DNA from: Bacteroidota bacterium
GTDB taxonomy: Bacteria > Bacteroidota > Bacteroidia > Chitinophagales > Chitinophagaceae
Assembly (NCBI GenBank): GCA_018267965.1
Contig: JAFDXK010000006.1
Coordinates: 94,907 to 158,906, forward strand
Direction: 5' to 3'
Length of the DNA stretch: 64,000 nt
The notes below the pieces were generated by a model, which worked only from the letters and a program-made list of their open reading frames with translations, had not been told where the DNA came from and searched no databases. Made by a program: the position numbers and the translations under genes. Position 1 is the first letter of the stretch. Each line of letters begins with the position of its first letter. Shown here one piece after another: positions 50,887 to 59,890 of the stretch.

Positions 50887-51726
50887 TTACCAGCGTTTGC
50901 CAAATTGCACTGACACATAAGCATTTAGGAAATACGAGGTGGCGTCTTTATTAACCAACAATAGTATCTGACTGGTATAATATTCAAAATTAAGCCCGGT
51001 TTCTACTGCGACTATGCCATGTTTGCTTGCTGCGAAATCAAAATGCATACCGGCTTTCAGATGAATACCCGGTATGATTTTAGTTTGTCCAAGGCCTTTG
51101 CTGAAACCTGAAGCACCTTCAATATGGGATTTATCTAAAAAAGAAGCTTGCGTACTATCGGTATAAGTAATATCATTTCGGGTGTAAATAGTAGAATTTT
51201 TCTTAGCAGGTGTACTATCAGAAAGCACATAATACGGTTTCAATAAACCCAGGGAGATACCTCCAAGGTAAATCAGGTGCATAGACACATTGCCTTGTTC
51301 TGGTTTTCCCGCAATCATCTTACGTCCGCCATAACCCAATTTAAACGTATAAAAATTATTGGCTTTGCCGAAAATGAAAGGTTTTGCTTTACCAGTGCCT
51401 GTACCAGCGTATGCGTCATTGACATGCTTAGTTTCTTCAGGCCTTTTCTTTTCGTCAAACTCTATTTGAAACAGTTTTACATTATAAAACTGGTCGCGGA
51501 ACTTCTCATTGCTTTTTACCCATCCCTTATCAATAAATATACCCCAGCCGTCAGTGTTCAGCCTTAAACCTGCGCTCAACTCCGTACGAATTGGCTTAGG
51601 CTTTTTCATACCTGTATATTTAGGTTTTACGGTATTGGTTTTTGCTGCTTCTAATTTTTGGGCATTTGCGTCTATAGCTATTCCCAAAAAGAGCAAAGGC
51701 AGGCAGCATTTAAGTAATCCTTTCAT
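50887..51726 (-). CDS. Secreted outer-membrane-type protein, unknown function
   Basis: A 279-residue protein with a signal peptide (residues 1-22, ending DANAQ), a Lys/Thr-rich linker, then a beta-rich region: AGLRLNTDGWGIFIDKGW, TFKLGYGGRKM, GIHLKAGMHFDFAA, and VAVETGLNFEYYTSQILL. The last strand ends with VSVQFGKRW. This fits a beta-barrel in the outer membrane with no named family. It lies upstream of lipA in the same direction and may share its transcript. Confidence 0.78.
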   Translation of the reverse strand: MKGLLKCCLPLLFLGIAIDANAQKLEAAKTNTVKPKYTGMKKPKPIRTELSAGLRLNTDGWGIFIDKGWVKSNEKFRDQFYNVKLFQIEFDEKKRPEETKHVNDAYAGTGTGKAKPFIFGKANNFYTFKLGYGGRKMIAGKPEQGNVSMHLIYLGGISLGLLKPYYVLSDSTPAKKNSTIYTRNDITYTDSTQASFLDKSHIEGASGFSKGLGQTKIIPGIHLKAGMHFDFAASKHGIVAVETGLNFEYYTSQILLLVNKDATSYFLNAYVSVQFGKRW

Positions 51727-51776
51727 ATAGTGCTTACTATCAGTGATAATCGTAAATTTAACAAAAAATCGGATAA

Positions 51777-52184
51777 GTGTTAGCTAAAGTCATATATAAA
51801 GGAGAATTGCGTACAGAAGCTACGCATTTACGCTCTGGAACAGTAATTGAAACCGATGCCCCCGTGGACAACAAGGGCAAGGGAGAGCGGTTTTCTCCTA
51901 CCGATATGGTTGCGGTAGCTCTGGCTACATGCATATTAACCACAATTGGGATTGCTGCGCAGGGCAAAGACATCAATATTGACGGTGCAGCCTGTGAAGT
52001 AGTAAAAATAATGGTATCAGACCCACGCAGAATAGGGGAAATACAGGTAAATATCCTTATGCCATCGGGCAGAAACTATAGCGACAAAGACAAACAGTGG
52101 ATGCAACATGTAGGTGAAGCTTGCCCTGTGGCAAGAAGCCTGCACCCTGACCTGAAACAGACCGTTTCATTTATCTGGCAATGA
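51777..52184 (+). CDS. OsmC-family peroxidase/thiol protein
   Basis: A 135-residue cytoplasmic OsmC/Ohr-like protein. The redox cysteines are in ALATCILTTIG and GEACPVARSL, the usual pair 60 or so residues apart. It reduces organic hydroperoxides or detoxifies thiol stress. The start is GTG at 51777-51779; the ORF has no ATG before the conserved part. A TAAATTTA box lies 17 bases upstream. Confidence 0.9.
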   Translation: MLAKVIYKGELRTEATHLRSGTVIETDAPVDNKGKGERFSPTDMVAVALATCILTTIGIAAQGKDINIDGAACEVVKIMVSDPRRIGEIQVNILMPSGRNYSDKDKQWMQHVGEACPVARSLHPDLKQTVSFIWQ

Positions 52185-52239
52185 TACTGACAATAGGTTG
52201 TCAGTTTGTAGTGGTTTATTTGCTTCAAATATTTATTCA

Positions 52240-52860
52240 ATGAGCATACTAAACAAATTGGCTGTCGCGACAGGCAATAGAAATGAAGAACCAAACATAG
52301 CACTTGCCAGAGAAATAGCCAGGACAAAAGACAAAGCTTCAGTAAAAGAACTTATTGAGCACTTAAGCGCAAAAAATGCTGCAGTACGGAGCGATTGCAT
52401 TAAGACTTTGTATGAATTGGGGACATTAGAACCAAAACTTATAGTACCCTATGAAAAGGATTTTCTATTCTTACTCGATAGCAAAGACAATCGCATGCAA
52501 TGGGGTGCCATGGCAGCACTGGCTGCAATTGCAAAAGAAGACCCAAATAGAATCTATGAACATTTGCCAAAGATAATTGCAACTGCTGATAAAGGTTCAG
52601 TAATAACCAGAGACAATGCTGTAAGAATATTAATCGCCGTAGGCAAAACGAAAAAATTTGCTGATGATGCTTTTACCCTGCTGATAGAGCAATTAAAATC
52701 ATGCCCTGAGAATCAGCTACCGATGTATGCTGAATTGGCAATGGAAATTGTAAATGATGAAAATAAAGCTGTATTTATCAAAATACTACAATCAAGGTTA
52801 CCACTAGAAACAGAAAGTAAACAAAAGCGGGTTGAAAAGGTTATCAAGAAACTAAAGTAG
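52240..52860 (+). CDS. HEAT-repeat protein
   Basis: A 206-residue helical protein from ATG at 52240. A TTG 42 bases upstream would extend the frame into poorly conserved sequence. It contains at least three alpha-alpha repeats: VKELIEHLSAKNAAVRSDCIKTLYELG, DNRMQWGAMAALAAIAKEDP and ITRDNAVRILIAVGKTKKFADDAF. HEAT repeats bind proteins; the partner is unknown. The gene ends one base before the convergent DUF2851 gene. Confidence 0.75.
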   Translation: MSILNKLAVATGNRNEEPNIALAREIARTKDKASVKELIEHLSAKNAAVRSDCIKTLYELGTLEPKLIVPYEKDFLFLLDSKDNRMQWGAMAALAAIAKEDPNRIYEHLPKIIATADKGSVITRDNAVRILIAVGKTKKFADDAFTLLIEQLKSCPENQLPMYAELAMEIVNDENKAVFIKILQSRLPLETESKQKRVEKVIKKLK

Positions 52861-54123
52861 TTATTGTTTCAGTAGGCTCAACCCTATTGAACATTCCAGG
52901 CAACGTTTCTTGCTGCAATAGCTATTAAAGAGTTGTATCATAGCCTGCGAGTGGCCTGCATTAGCTGCTTTCCAACCATTATTATTCCACAAGTTAATGA
53001 TAGCATTCTTCTCAGCCGAGATGGTGTCTAATAATTGTAAAGCAAGTTCCTGTTCTCTTGCTGTTCCCTGCTCTGCAGCATACAAAAACTGAACCGGCGC
53101 TATTGTATTGATTATGATATTATGAATAGACGAAGTACCTAATCGCTTCTTTTGCTTTCTTTCCGCGGGTTCATCAAACTGATAGTGATTATCCCAGTAT
53201 TCGCTTGCTGTAACGTCCAACAAAGGCAATATTTCTTTTATGTTGTGTTTCTCAACAATTTGCGAGAATAAGTGAAACGATTTATGAATTAATGCTGCAA
53301 ATTGCGCGATACGTATTGTAGGGAAATTGGCAGGGCGCAAACGCAGAAACTTCCATAGATGAACGGGCATTGGGGTTAATTGATATTTCTGTTTCAGGTA
53401 TTCGTATTCTTTCTTTAACTGGTTCGGATATTCGTCTTTAAACTGACCTTCCAACATTCCTGCCTGCCCAAAAAGGATAGCTTCAGTTTGCAATAAACTT
53501 CCACCTTTTGCAAATACATTATGAGGAATAGATAAAGCCAATTGTAAAAACGCATCGGCATTTACCTTAAACCCGAAATTAGCAGCCATGCGCCAGTACA
53601 ACATATTGCGCCAATCCCCTTTTGATTTATTCAACAGGTTTATCCAATTCAGCTGTTTTTCTTCCCATCGTTCTGCGAGCAAACGGCTCAACCAGGCTTC
53701 TTTGGTAATGTCTTTTATTGTATGTAATTGAGATGCGCAAAGTATTGGGTTCACTTCCGTCATCAGCATATCATACTTTGACAAAACAGTTTCAGGAATA
53801 TGCTTTGACAATTCGAGTATAGGTATATTTTTCAATCCCGCAGGAGCATCATTGCGATATACAACATGCAGAATTACATTTTTATACGCTGCATCATTTT
53901 GATGACCATGTTTTGCCCAATCGCTATTGTTTACGTGCAGTTCTACATGACCCGCAAGTATAGTGTCTGCTACCTTTATTTTGGCCTCAAGAAAATCGGG
54001 ACCAGCATTGGTATTATATGTGCCCGGATGAATTACGGTAACGGTTTCCCCGTCTGCGGTCTCCAGTCGGGCAGGATTATACAGGCTATATCTCCAAATG
54101 AATTGTAATAGTTTTTCCTGCAT
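52861..54123 (-). CDS. DUF2851 family protein
   Basis: A 420-residue cytoplasmic protein that matches the DUF2851 pattern: QFIWRYSLYNPARLETADGETVTVIHPG and GTYNTNAGPDFLEAKIKV at the start, and VELHVNNSDWAKHGHQNDAAYKNVILHVVY, which resembles PD-(D/E)XK-type folds. A nuclease-like fold is inference only. The C-terminal CSKKRCLECSIGLSLLK is a cysteine-rich tail seen in the family. It is followed 25 bases upstream by pyrF on the same strand. Confidence 0.88.
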   Translation of the reverse strand: MQEKLLQFIWRYSLYNPARLETADGETVTVIHPGTYNTNAGPDFLEAKIKVADTILAGHVELHVNNSDWAKHGHQNDAAYKNVILHVVYRNDAPAGLKNIPILELSKHIPETVLSKYDMLMTEVNPILCASQLHTIKDITKEAWLSRLLAERWEEKQLNWINLLNKSKGDWRNMLYWRMAANFGFKVNADAFLQLALSIPHNVFAKGGSLLQTEAILFGQAGMLEGQFKDEYPNQLKKEYEYLKQKYQLTPMPVHLWKFLRLRPANFPTIRIAQFAALIHKSFHLFSQIVEKHNIKEILPLLDVTASEYWDNHYQFDEPAERKQKKRLGTSSIHNIIINTIAPVQFLYAAEQGTAREQELALQLLDTISAEKNAIINLWNNNGWKAANAGHSQAMIQLFNSYCSKKRCLECSIGLSLLKQ

Positions 54124-54148
54124 GGTGAGACAGTTAGTAAACTACAAT

Positions 54149-54949
54149 TTATAAATAAACGGCCATTTGCTGCTGGTATTCTTTAGCCGCAATACCGGCT
54201 TTTTCAGCAAAGTCTTCACCATTGCTTACGTATATCACACCACGCGACACATTGATTAAAATACCACCATCTGCATTCATAGCATTTTCGCAAACGGTTG
54301 GCACATCGCCACCTTGCGCACCTACACCGGGAACGAGGAAGAAATGGTCTGGTAGCATTTTACGTATATGCTGCAATTGTTCTGTACGTGTAGCACCGAT
54401 GACAAACATCAGGTTTTCGGGACTACCCCAACTTGCAACCGTCTTCAGCACTTTTTCATACAACAATTCGTCACCACATTGCTGTAACTGAAAATCTGCA
54501 CTACCTGCATTAGAGGTTAACCCTAGTACGATAGCCCAATGACCATCGAATTGTAAGAAGGGCTGCACACTATCCTTGCCCATGTATGGTGCAACTGTAA
54601 CACTATCGCAAGGGAATGCTTTGAAGAAGGTCAGAGCATACTGCTCTGCAGTATTACCAATATCACCACGCTTAGCATCAGCGATGGTAAAAATATTTTT
54701 AGGTATGTATTCTATTGTTTTTGCAAGGCTTTGCCATCCTTTTATACCTTGCGCCTCATAGAATGCTGTATTTATCTTGTAAGAGACAGCATAATCTTTT
54801 GTGGCATCTATAATAGCCTTATTAAAAGCAAAAGCAGGGTCTTCCTGTTTCAATAAATGTTTGGGTATTTTAGTCAAATCTGTATCTAAGCCTACACACA
54901 ATACCGATTTTTTGGTCTTTATCTCGTTTACAAGTTCCCTGCGGTTCAT
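54149..54949 (-). CDS. pyrF: Orotidine 5'-phosphate decarboxylase, type 2
   Basis: Decarboxylates OMP to UMP in pyrimidine synthesis; cytoplasmic. The active site is FTIADAKRGDIGNTAEQYA with Lys93 between Asp91 and Asp96. The N-terminal CVGLDTDLTKIPKHL and the C-terminal FLVPGVGAQGGDV and GVIYVSNG segments fit the type-2 subfamily of about 270 residues. It lies between the thiamine-binding protein and DUF2851 genes, all on the minus strand. Confidence 0.97.
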   Translation of the reverse strand: MNRRELVNEIKTKKSVLCVGLDTDLTKIPKHLLKQEDPAFAFNKAIIDATKDYAVSYKINTAFYEAQGIKGWQSLAKTIEYIPKNIFTIADAKRGDIGNTAEQYALTFFKAFPCDSVTVAPYMGKDSVQPFLQFDGHWAIVLGLTSNAGSADFQLQQCGDELLYEKVLKTVASWGSPENLMFVIGATRTEQLQHIRKMLPDHFFLVPGVGAQGGDVPTVCENAMNADGGILINVSRGVIYVSNGEDFAEKAGIAAKEYQQQMAVYL

Positions 54950-54980
54950 ATTATACTATTGGGGTGCAAAGTTAACAGCA

Positions 54981-55277
54981 TTATTTATACTTGCCTATCT
55001 TATCATCAATGGCTACGCCTTTGATAAAATTACGTTGCAGCTTCATATTAATTAATAATGATTCGGCACCTGCAGCCTGGCACGCATCCTGTATATCACT
55101 TACCAATTTCATCACCTGTTCATAAGGGCCTTCTATAACCGTTTCAAATGGACAAACCAAATAACTAAGTCCGGAATCCTTTATACAGGCTATCGCCTCA
55201 TCTACAATTCTGTATGCCTCAGGTTGAGGTAAGCTCATTGGCAACACCTGTATTGCCAGATTTACGTTATGGCTCAT
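54981..55277 (-). CDS. MTH1187-family thiamine-binding protein
   Basis: A 98-residue ferredoxin-like protein. VNLAIQVLPMSLPQPEAYRIVDEAIACIKDSGLSYLVCPFETVIEGPYEQVMKLV is a complete match to the MTH1187/YkoF-like (DUF77) family, which binds thiamine or pyrimidine intermediates in some members. The start is ATG at 55275-55277. It is probably the first gene of the unit that includes pyrF and DUF2851. Confidence 0.9.
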   Translation of the reverse strand: MSHNVNLAIQVLPMSLPQPEAYRIVDEAIACIKDSGLSYLVCPFETVIEGPYEQVMKLVSDIQDACQAAGAESLLINMKLQRNFIKGVAIDDKIGKYK

Positions 55278-55392
55278 TATTCATCATTTTGCCCGAAAAT
55301 AATCAAACCTTAAAAAATGCAAACGTCATATAGATAATATCTTTTTTGTAGCTACATTAATGTTGTAATTTAGCAATCCCAAACCAGCATAT

Positions 55393-56238
55393 ATGAAATA
55401 TCTATCTCTTTTAACCGCTGCATTATTATTAAATGTAGCTGTACAGGCACAAGAATTAAAATTACCAGCGATGAGTCCGGGTGCTAAAATCTCACAGGAC
55501 TTTTCGACTTCTAACATTGAAATCACATACAGCCGCCCGTCAATGCGTGGCCGCAAAATTTTTGGTGACTTGGTGCCTTACGGCGAAGTATGGCGTACAG
55601 GTGCTAACTCTGCTACCAAAATAAAATTCGGAGAGGATGTTACAGTCGGTGGTCAAGTTGTGAAGGCAGGTGAATATGCTTTATATACTATTCCAAGCCA
55701 GACAGAATGGACAGTAATCATTAATAAAGGAACAGGCAACTGGGGTAATGCAGGATATGACGTAGCCAGCGATGTGGCACGTTTTAAAATAACCCCTAAA
55801 ATGTCTGATAAAAATGTACAGACATTCACTATCAATATCGGCAATATCACTTTCAATTCTTGCAACCTTGAATTGATGTGGGAAAAAACTAAAATCGTTA
55901 TCCCTATCAAAGCTAACAACGAAGAACGTTTGAATGCAAACATAGACAAGGCTATCAACCACCCAACAGTTCCTTACTTCTCTGCTGCTAATTACTACTT
56001 TGAAACCAATCAGAGCTTAGACAAGGCTTATGAGTATGTAAACAAAGCGCTGGAAACTAACGACAAAGCTTTCTACATGTGGAACCTGAAAGCCCGCATT
56101 GCTCAAAAAATGGGCAAAAACGCCGAAGGTATTGCTGCTGCTGAAAAATCTATCGAAACTGCTAAAGGTTCTGCTTTCGAATCTGAGTATGCACATAAAG
56201 GCAATAAATTGATTGCTGAAATGAAAAAAAGAGATTAA
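55393..56238 (+). CDS. DUF2911 secreted protein with TPR-like tail
   Basis: A 281-residue protein with a signal peptide (residues 1-19, ending AVQAQ). The DUF2911 domain (about 25-180) shows ITYSRPSMRGRKIFGDLVPYGEVWRTGANSATKIKF and LYTIPSQTEWTVIINK. The C-terminal 100 residues are helical and repeat-like (two TPR-type hairpins, ending NAEGIAAAEKSIETAKGSAF). The family is common in Bacteroidota and has no assigned function. A terminator follows. Confidence 0.9.
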   Translation: MKYLSLLTAALLLNVAVQAQELKLPAMSPGAKISQDFSTSNIEITYSRPSMRGRKIFGDLVPYGEVWRTGANSATKIKFGEDVTVGGQVVKAGEYALYTIPSQTEWTVIINKGTGNWGNAGYDVASDVARFKITPKMSDKNVQTFTINIGNITFNSCNLELMWEKTKIVIPIKANNEERLNANIDKAINHPTVPYFSAANYYFETNQSLDKAYEYVNKALETNDKAFYMWNLKARIAQKMGKNAEGIAAAEKSIETAKGSAFESEYAHKGNKLIAEMKKRD

Positions 56239-56258
56239 TCGATTTGTATAATTTTACT

Positions 56259-56285
56259 AACCCACAGCTCAATAAGTTGTGGGTT
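56259..56285 (+). terminator. Terminator between DUF2911 and PIG-L genes
   Basis: AACCCACA and TGTGGGTT with an 11-base loop, then TATTTTTG. It ends 15 bases before the PIG-L start codon, and no promoter is seen between them. Confidence 0.75.
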
Positions 56286-56299
56286 TATTTTTGAAAGGC

Positions 56300-58753
56300 A
56301 TGAAAAAAATAGCACTGGCTGCAATATTATTATTGTCCCAAATTAGTTCAGCACAACAAGTTCGCCCGGCCAATTCGGCACAGATATACCATGAGATAGC
56401 ACAATTAAAAAACCTTGTAAATGTGCTATACCTGGCTGCGCATCCGGATGATGAGAATACGAGACTACTAGCATGGATGGTGAACGACCAGCATATACGC
56501 ACTGCTTACCTATCACTTACTCGTGGCGATGGCGGACAAAATATTCTGGGTACAGAACAAGGTGCAGCCTTGGGCTACATTCGTACGCATGAATTAATGG
56601 AGGCACGCAAGCTGGATGGAGCAGAACAATTCTTTACCCGTGCTATTGACTTTGGGTTTTCAAAAAACTCTGAAGAAACATTTAAACATTGGAATAAAGA
56701 CCTGCTAACAGGAGATGTGGTATGGATATATCGCAAATACAGGCCTGATATAGTTATCTGTCGCTTCCCACCTACAGCACAGGCAGGTCATGGGCAACAT
56801 GCTGCTTCAGCCATACTTGCAGCTGAAGCATATAAAGTAAGCGGCGATAAAACAAAATATGCTCAACAACTAGAACATTATAAAGCATGGCAACCCAAAC
56901 GTTTGCTGTTCAATGCTTTTAGATTTGGTAGTGCGAATACTACATCTGAAGACATGTTCAAACTACCTGTAGGCCAGTACAGCCCTGCAATAGGAATGGG
57001 ATATGGTGAATTAGCTGGCATCAGCCGCAGCATTCACCGCAGCCAGGGAGCAGGTACACCAAGCACACCAGGCGTACAAACAGAATATTTTAAAGTTGTA
57101 GCAGGTGATAGTATTAACAAGTCTTTGTTTGATGGGATTGATATAACATGGAACCGTGTAAGCAGGCCCGAAATTGGTGATGACATACAAGACATTTTGG
57201 ATGCGTATAATTTTAACCATCCTGAAAAATCATTGAAAGCTTTATTGAAACTTAGAAAAGAAATTGAAACTGTAAAGAATAAATATTGGAGAACTGAAAA
57301 GCTGGAAGAGCTGGACAGGGTGATACTCCATTGCGCCGGTATATTAGCAGAAGCTTATACCAGGAACCCTGAAGCTACCAGAGGAGAATTAATTCCTGTG
57401 ACACTGCGAGTGGTTAGCAGAGCTGGAATGCCAGTACGTATCACAAACATTCGCTGGCTGAATTTGGACAACGAAGTAGACAGCACTTTAAAAAACGACA
57501 CTATCTATAGTATAGACAAGACTATACAAATACCAATGAATGCAGCATTGACTGAACCCTACTGGCTGCAACAACCAAGCAAAGACAATGCACATTTTGA
57601 AATACCAAACGATACATTGTTAGGTTATCCTGAAACACCCAATACTCTTAATGTTACGGTGTCAGTTGTCATTGGCGATGAGACATTTACCATTCCGGTC
57701 CCTGTATCATACAAAAAGCTTGACCCAACACACGGAGATGTTGTTGAACAACTGAGGATTGTACCGGATGCGTCAGTAGAGTTTGTTTCAGGCAATACAA
57801 TTGCAAATATTAACAGTATAGCGTCTGTGACGGCTAAAGTTCATGCATTCAAGGACATTAACAACGCAGAGCTTATACTTAATAGCACTAATACGCCTAT
57901 TAATACAACTGCTGTTAATGTTAATAAGGGACTTGATACACTTGTTAAAACTGAAGTAATTCCAGCTATAAATGTAAATCCCATACTGGATTTTAGCCTG
58001 AGAGCTCACCTTAATTCCGGTAAAACAGACGAAAACCTAACGCAGCACATCATCAAATATGACCACATACCCACCCTTCAATACTTCACAACAGCAGAAA
58101 CCAAAGTATTACATCCAAACTGGCAATGTGCAGTAAAACGCATCGCATATATCAATGGCGCAGGCGATAATATAGCTGCTATTTTACGATTAACAGGATT
58201 GGAAGTAGATGAGTTGAAAGAAACTGACATTAATATTGCCAAGCTTAAACAATACGACGCCATACTAGTTGGTATTAGGGCCATCAATACCGAAAAGAGA
58301 ATGTTGAACTGGATGCATACATTGTTACAATACGTTAAAAATGGCGGAACACTGGTAATGCAGTACAATACATTGCAGGACATGTCGACAACAGATATCG
58401 GGCCATATCCGATTACATTAGCCAACCTGAGAGTAACTGAAGAAGATGCAAAAGTGAACTTAATTGACGCAAAACATAAAATCCTTAACCATCCAAACAA
58501 GATAACCGACGAAGATTTTAAAGATTGGGTGCAAGAACGCGGATTATATTTTGCTTCTAAATGGGATGAGCATTACAAACCTTTATTCCGCATGAATGAT
58601 ACAGGTGAGCAACCTTTAGACGGTTGCACACTTTACACGCAATATGGAAAGGGGCATTATATTTATACTACATTGTCATTCTTCAGGCAATTACCGGCTG
58701 GCAATAAAGGCGCTATCCGTTTGTTGATGAATATGTTAAGCGTAGGAAAATAA
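56300..58753 (+). CDS. PIG-L family deacetylase with C-terminal glutamine-amidotransferase-like domain
   Basis: An 817-residue secreted protein with a signal peptide (MKKIALAAILLLSQISSAQQ). The N-terminal deacetylase domain has the zinc motif AHPDDE (residues 47-52), LTRGDGGQN and RTHELMEARKLDGAEQFF, and later GQHAASA. The C-terminal quarter has the GATase1-like fold (VLHPNWQ and GTLVMQYNTLQDM, ending YIYTTLSFFRQL). PIG-L proteins deacetylate N-acetylglucosamine-type sugars; this large two-domain type is usual in Bacteroidota. ATG at 56300 is used rather than GTG at 56279, because the signal peptide starts there. Confidence 0.9.
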   Translation: MKKIALAAILLLSQISSAQQVRPANSAQIYHEIAQLKNLVNVLYLAAHPDDENTRLLAWMVNDQHIRTAYLSLTRGDGGQNILGTEQGAALGYIRTHELMEARKLDGAEQFFTRAIDFGFSKNSEETFKHWNKDLLTGDVVWIYRKYRPDIVICRFPPTAQAGHGQHAASAILAAEAYKVSGDKTKYAQQLEHYKAWQPKRLLFNAFRFGSANTTSEDMFKLPVGQYSPAIGMGYGELAGISRSIHRSQGAGTPSTPGVQTEYFKVVAGDSINKSLFDGIDITWNRVSRPEIGDDIQDILDAYNFNHPEKSLKALLKLRKEIETVKNKYWRTEKLEELDRVILHCAGILAEAYTRNPEATRGELIPVTLRVVSRAGMPVRITNIRWLNLDNEVDSTLKNDTIYSIDKTIQIPMNAALTEPYWLQQPSKDNAHFEIPNDTLLGYPETPNTLNVTVSVVIGDETFTIPVPVSYKKLDPTHGDVVEQLRIVPDASVEFVSGNTIANINSIASVTAKVHAFKDINNAELILNSTNTPINTTAVNVNKGLDTLVKTEVIPAINVNPILDFSLRAHLNSGKTDENLTQHIIKYDHIPTLQYFTTAETKVLHPNWQCAVKRIAYINGAGDNIAAILRLTGLEVDELKETDINIAKLKQYDAILVGIRAINTEKRMLNWMHTLLQYVKNGGTLVMQYNTLQDMSTTDIGPYPITLANLRVTEEDAKVNLIDAKHKILNHPNKITDEDFKDWVQERGLYFASKWDEHYKPLFRMNDTGEQPLDGCTLYTQYGKGHYIYTTLSFFRQLPAGNKGAIRLLMNMLSVGK

Positions 58754-58757
58754 ACGT

Positions 58758-59090
58758 ATGAGCACTCCATTTACACTTGAACAGGCCAAAGATATAAGCG
58801 AGGATTTTGAAGACCTTATTGATACAACCATCACGATGCGTGAGCAGCCCTCGAAAACATACAACATAGTGTGTGTTACACCATGCCCGTTTCATGAAGC
58901 TGACAAAGAGTTATTCCTGCGAACGTATACTGAGGAAAATGATGTAGAGAAAGCTATGATTACCTATTCAGGCAGTGAGTATGATGTTTTAATTGTGGCA
59001 CATAATGTTGCCGACAATACTGACTTTGTGACCATACCTATACGACAATACATAGCATCTAATGGTATCAGATACAATTTTCCAGATTAG
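58758..59090 (+). CDS. Conserved small protein of unknown function
   Basis: A 110-residue cytoplasmic, acidic protein. It starts MSTPFTLEQAKDISEDFEDL and has NIVCVTPCPFHEADKELFLR and VLIVAHNVADNTDFVTIPI. No family that I can name. It lies 4 bases after the PIG-L gene and overlaps the convergent TMEM175-like stop by 4 bases, so it is probably co-transcribed with PIG-L. Confidence 0.72.
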   Translation: MSTPFTLEQAKDISEDFEDLIDTTITMREQPSKTYNIVCVTPCPFHEADKELFLRTYTEENDVEKAMITYSGSEYDVLIVAHNVADNTDFVTIPIRQYIASNGIRYNFPD

Positions 59091-59842
59091 TTCATCTCTT
59101 CGTCGGGAATATGATGCGCGTGCATATGCACATCAACAGGCTCGTGTTCGACATCGCCAAAACGCTCTTTAAATATTTTTTTACGCTTTTTATTCAGCAG
59201 GTATGTAAATACAAAAATCATCCAGAAGTTCAAACCTGCAAAAGGCACCATTATATCACCAAAAGACGCTAATAATACACCAAATGCGCTTACGCAAGCA
59301 ACAATCAAATAATTGTATATATGCGTTTTTGTTTGAAAGATTTCTATTTCTGTCAATCTGATTTTATCCTTAAGATTGTATGCGTGCTGATACATCCATG
59401 CAAAAAGAAAATAAAAGCATGCAAATCCACCCGCGTATAAACAAAATATAGTTGATGTTTGTCCGCTTTCGAGGTGCATTTCTGTTGAGAACATACTGCT
59501 AAAGAGAAACTTTAACGGGAACATATATGCAAGGACCAAGAATAGCAATACAGCATTCAACCTTATAGTTATAATATCATGCAGGCCATATCTCCTAAAA
59601 AAAACATTCTGTTGGTACCATATACTAAACACAATGAAAAAACTTATACCAAACGGAATAAATAGTATCATTTTGTGTATGAATTCCCTATAATCATGAG
59701 GCACTTCCAATGATACTATCAGTAATGTAACACCGAATGCAAAGACTGCATCACTAAATGCCTCAATGCGTGTTACTTCCTGACCACGCCGACGAATATA
59801 ATCATCTCCTCTTTTCTTCGCTGCCGCTTTTTTACGAAACAT
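59087..59842 (-). CDS. TMEM175-family potassium channel-like protein
   Basis: A 251-residue membrane protein with six hydrophobic segments from ATG at 59840-59842. The hallmark is RIEAFSDAVFAFGVTLLIVSLEVP (about 22-45): the FSD motif that forms the selectivity region in bacterial TMEM175 proteins, which work as potassium-leak channels. The basic C-terminus ends in a His-rich segment (HMHAHHIPDEEMN). A TTG further upstream would add 11 residues and is not used. Next to mrp on the same strand. Confidence 0.88.
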   Translation of the reverse strand: MFRKKAAAKKRGDDYIRRRGQEVTRIEAFSDAVFAFGVTLLIVSLEVPHDYREFIHKMILFIPFGISFFIVFSIWYQQNVFFRRYGLHDIITIRLNAVLLFLVLAYMFPLKFLFSSMFSTEMHLESGQTSTIFCLYAGGFACFYFLFAWMYQHAYNLKDKIRLTEIEIFQTKTHIYNYLIVACVSAFGVLLASFGDIMVPFAGLNFWMIFVFTYLLNKKRKKIFKERFGDVEHEPVDVHMHAHHIPDEEMN

Positions 59843-59890
59843 TGTACCCAGTTTTAGATTATACAATATAATCAAAACTGTTCAAACATA

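Noticed and set aside
52198..52239. TTG-initiated extension of the HEAT protein
   Set aside because: No ribosome site and no repeat structure; ATG at 52240 is normal.
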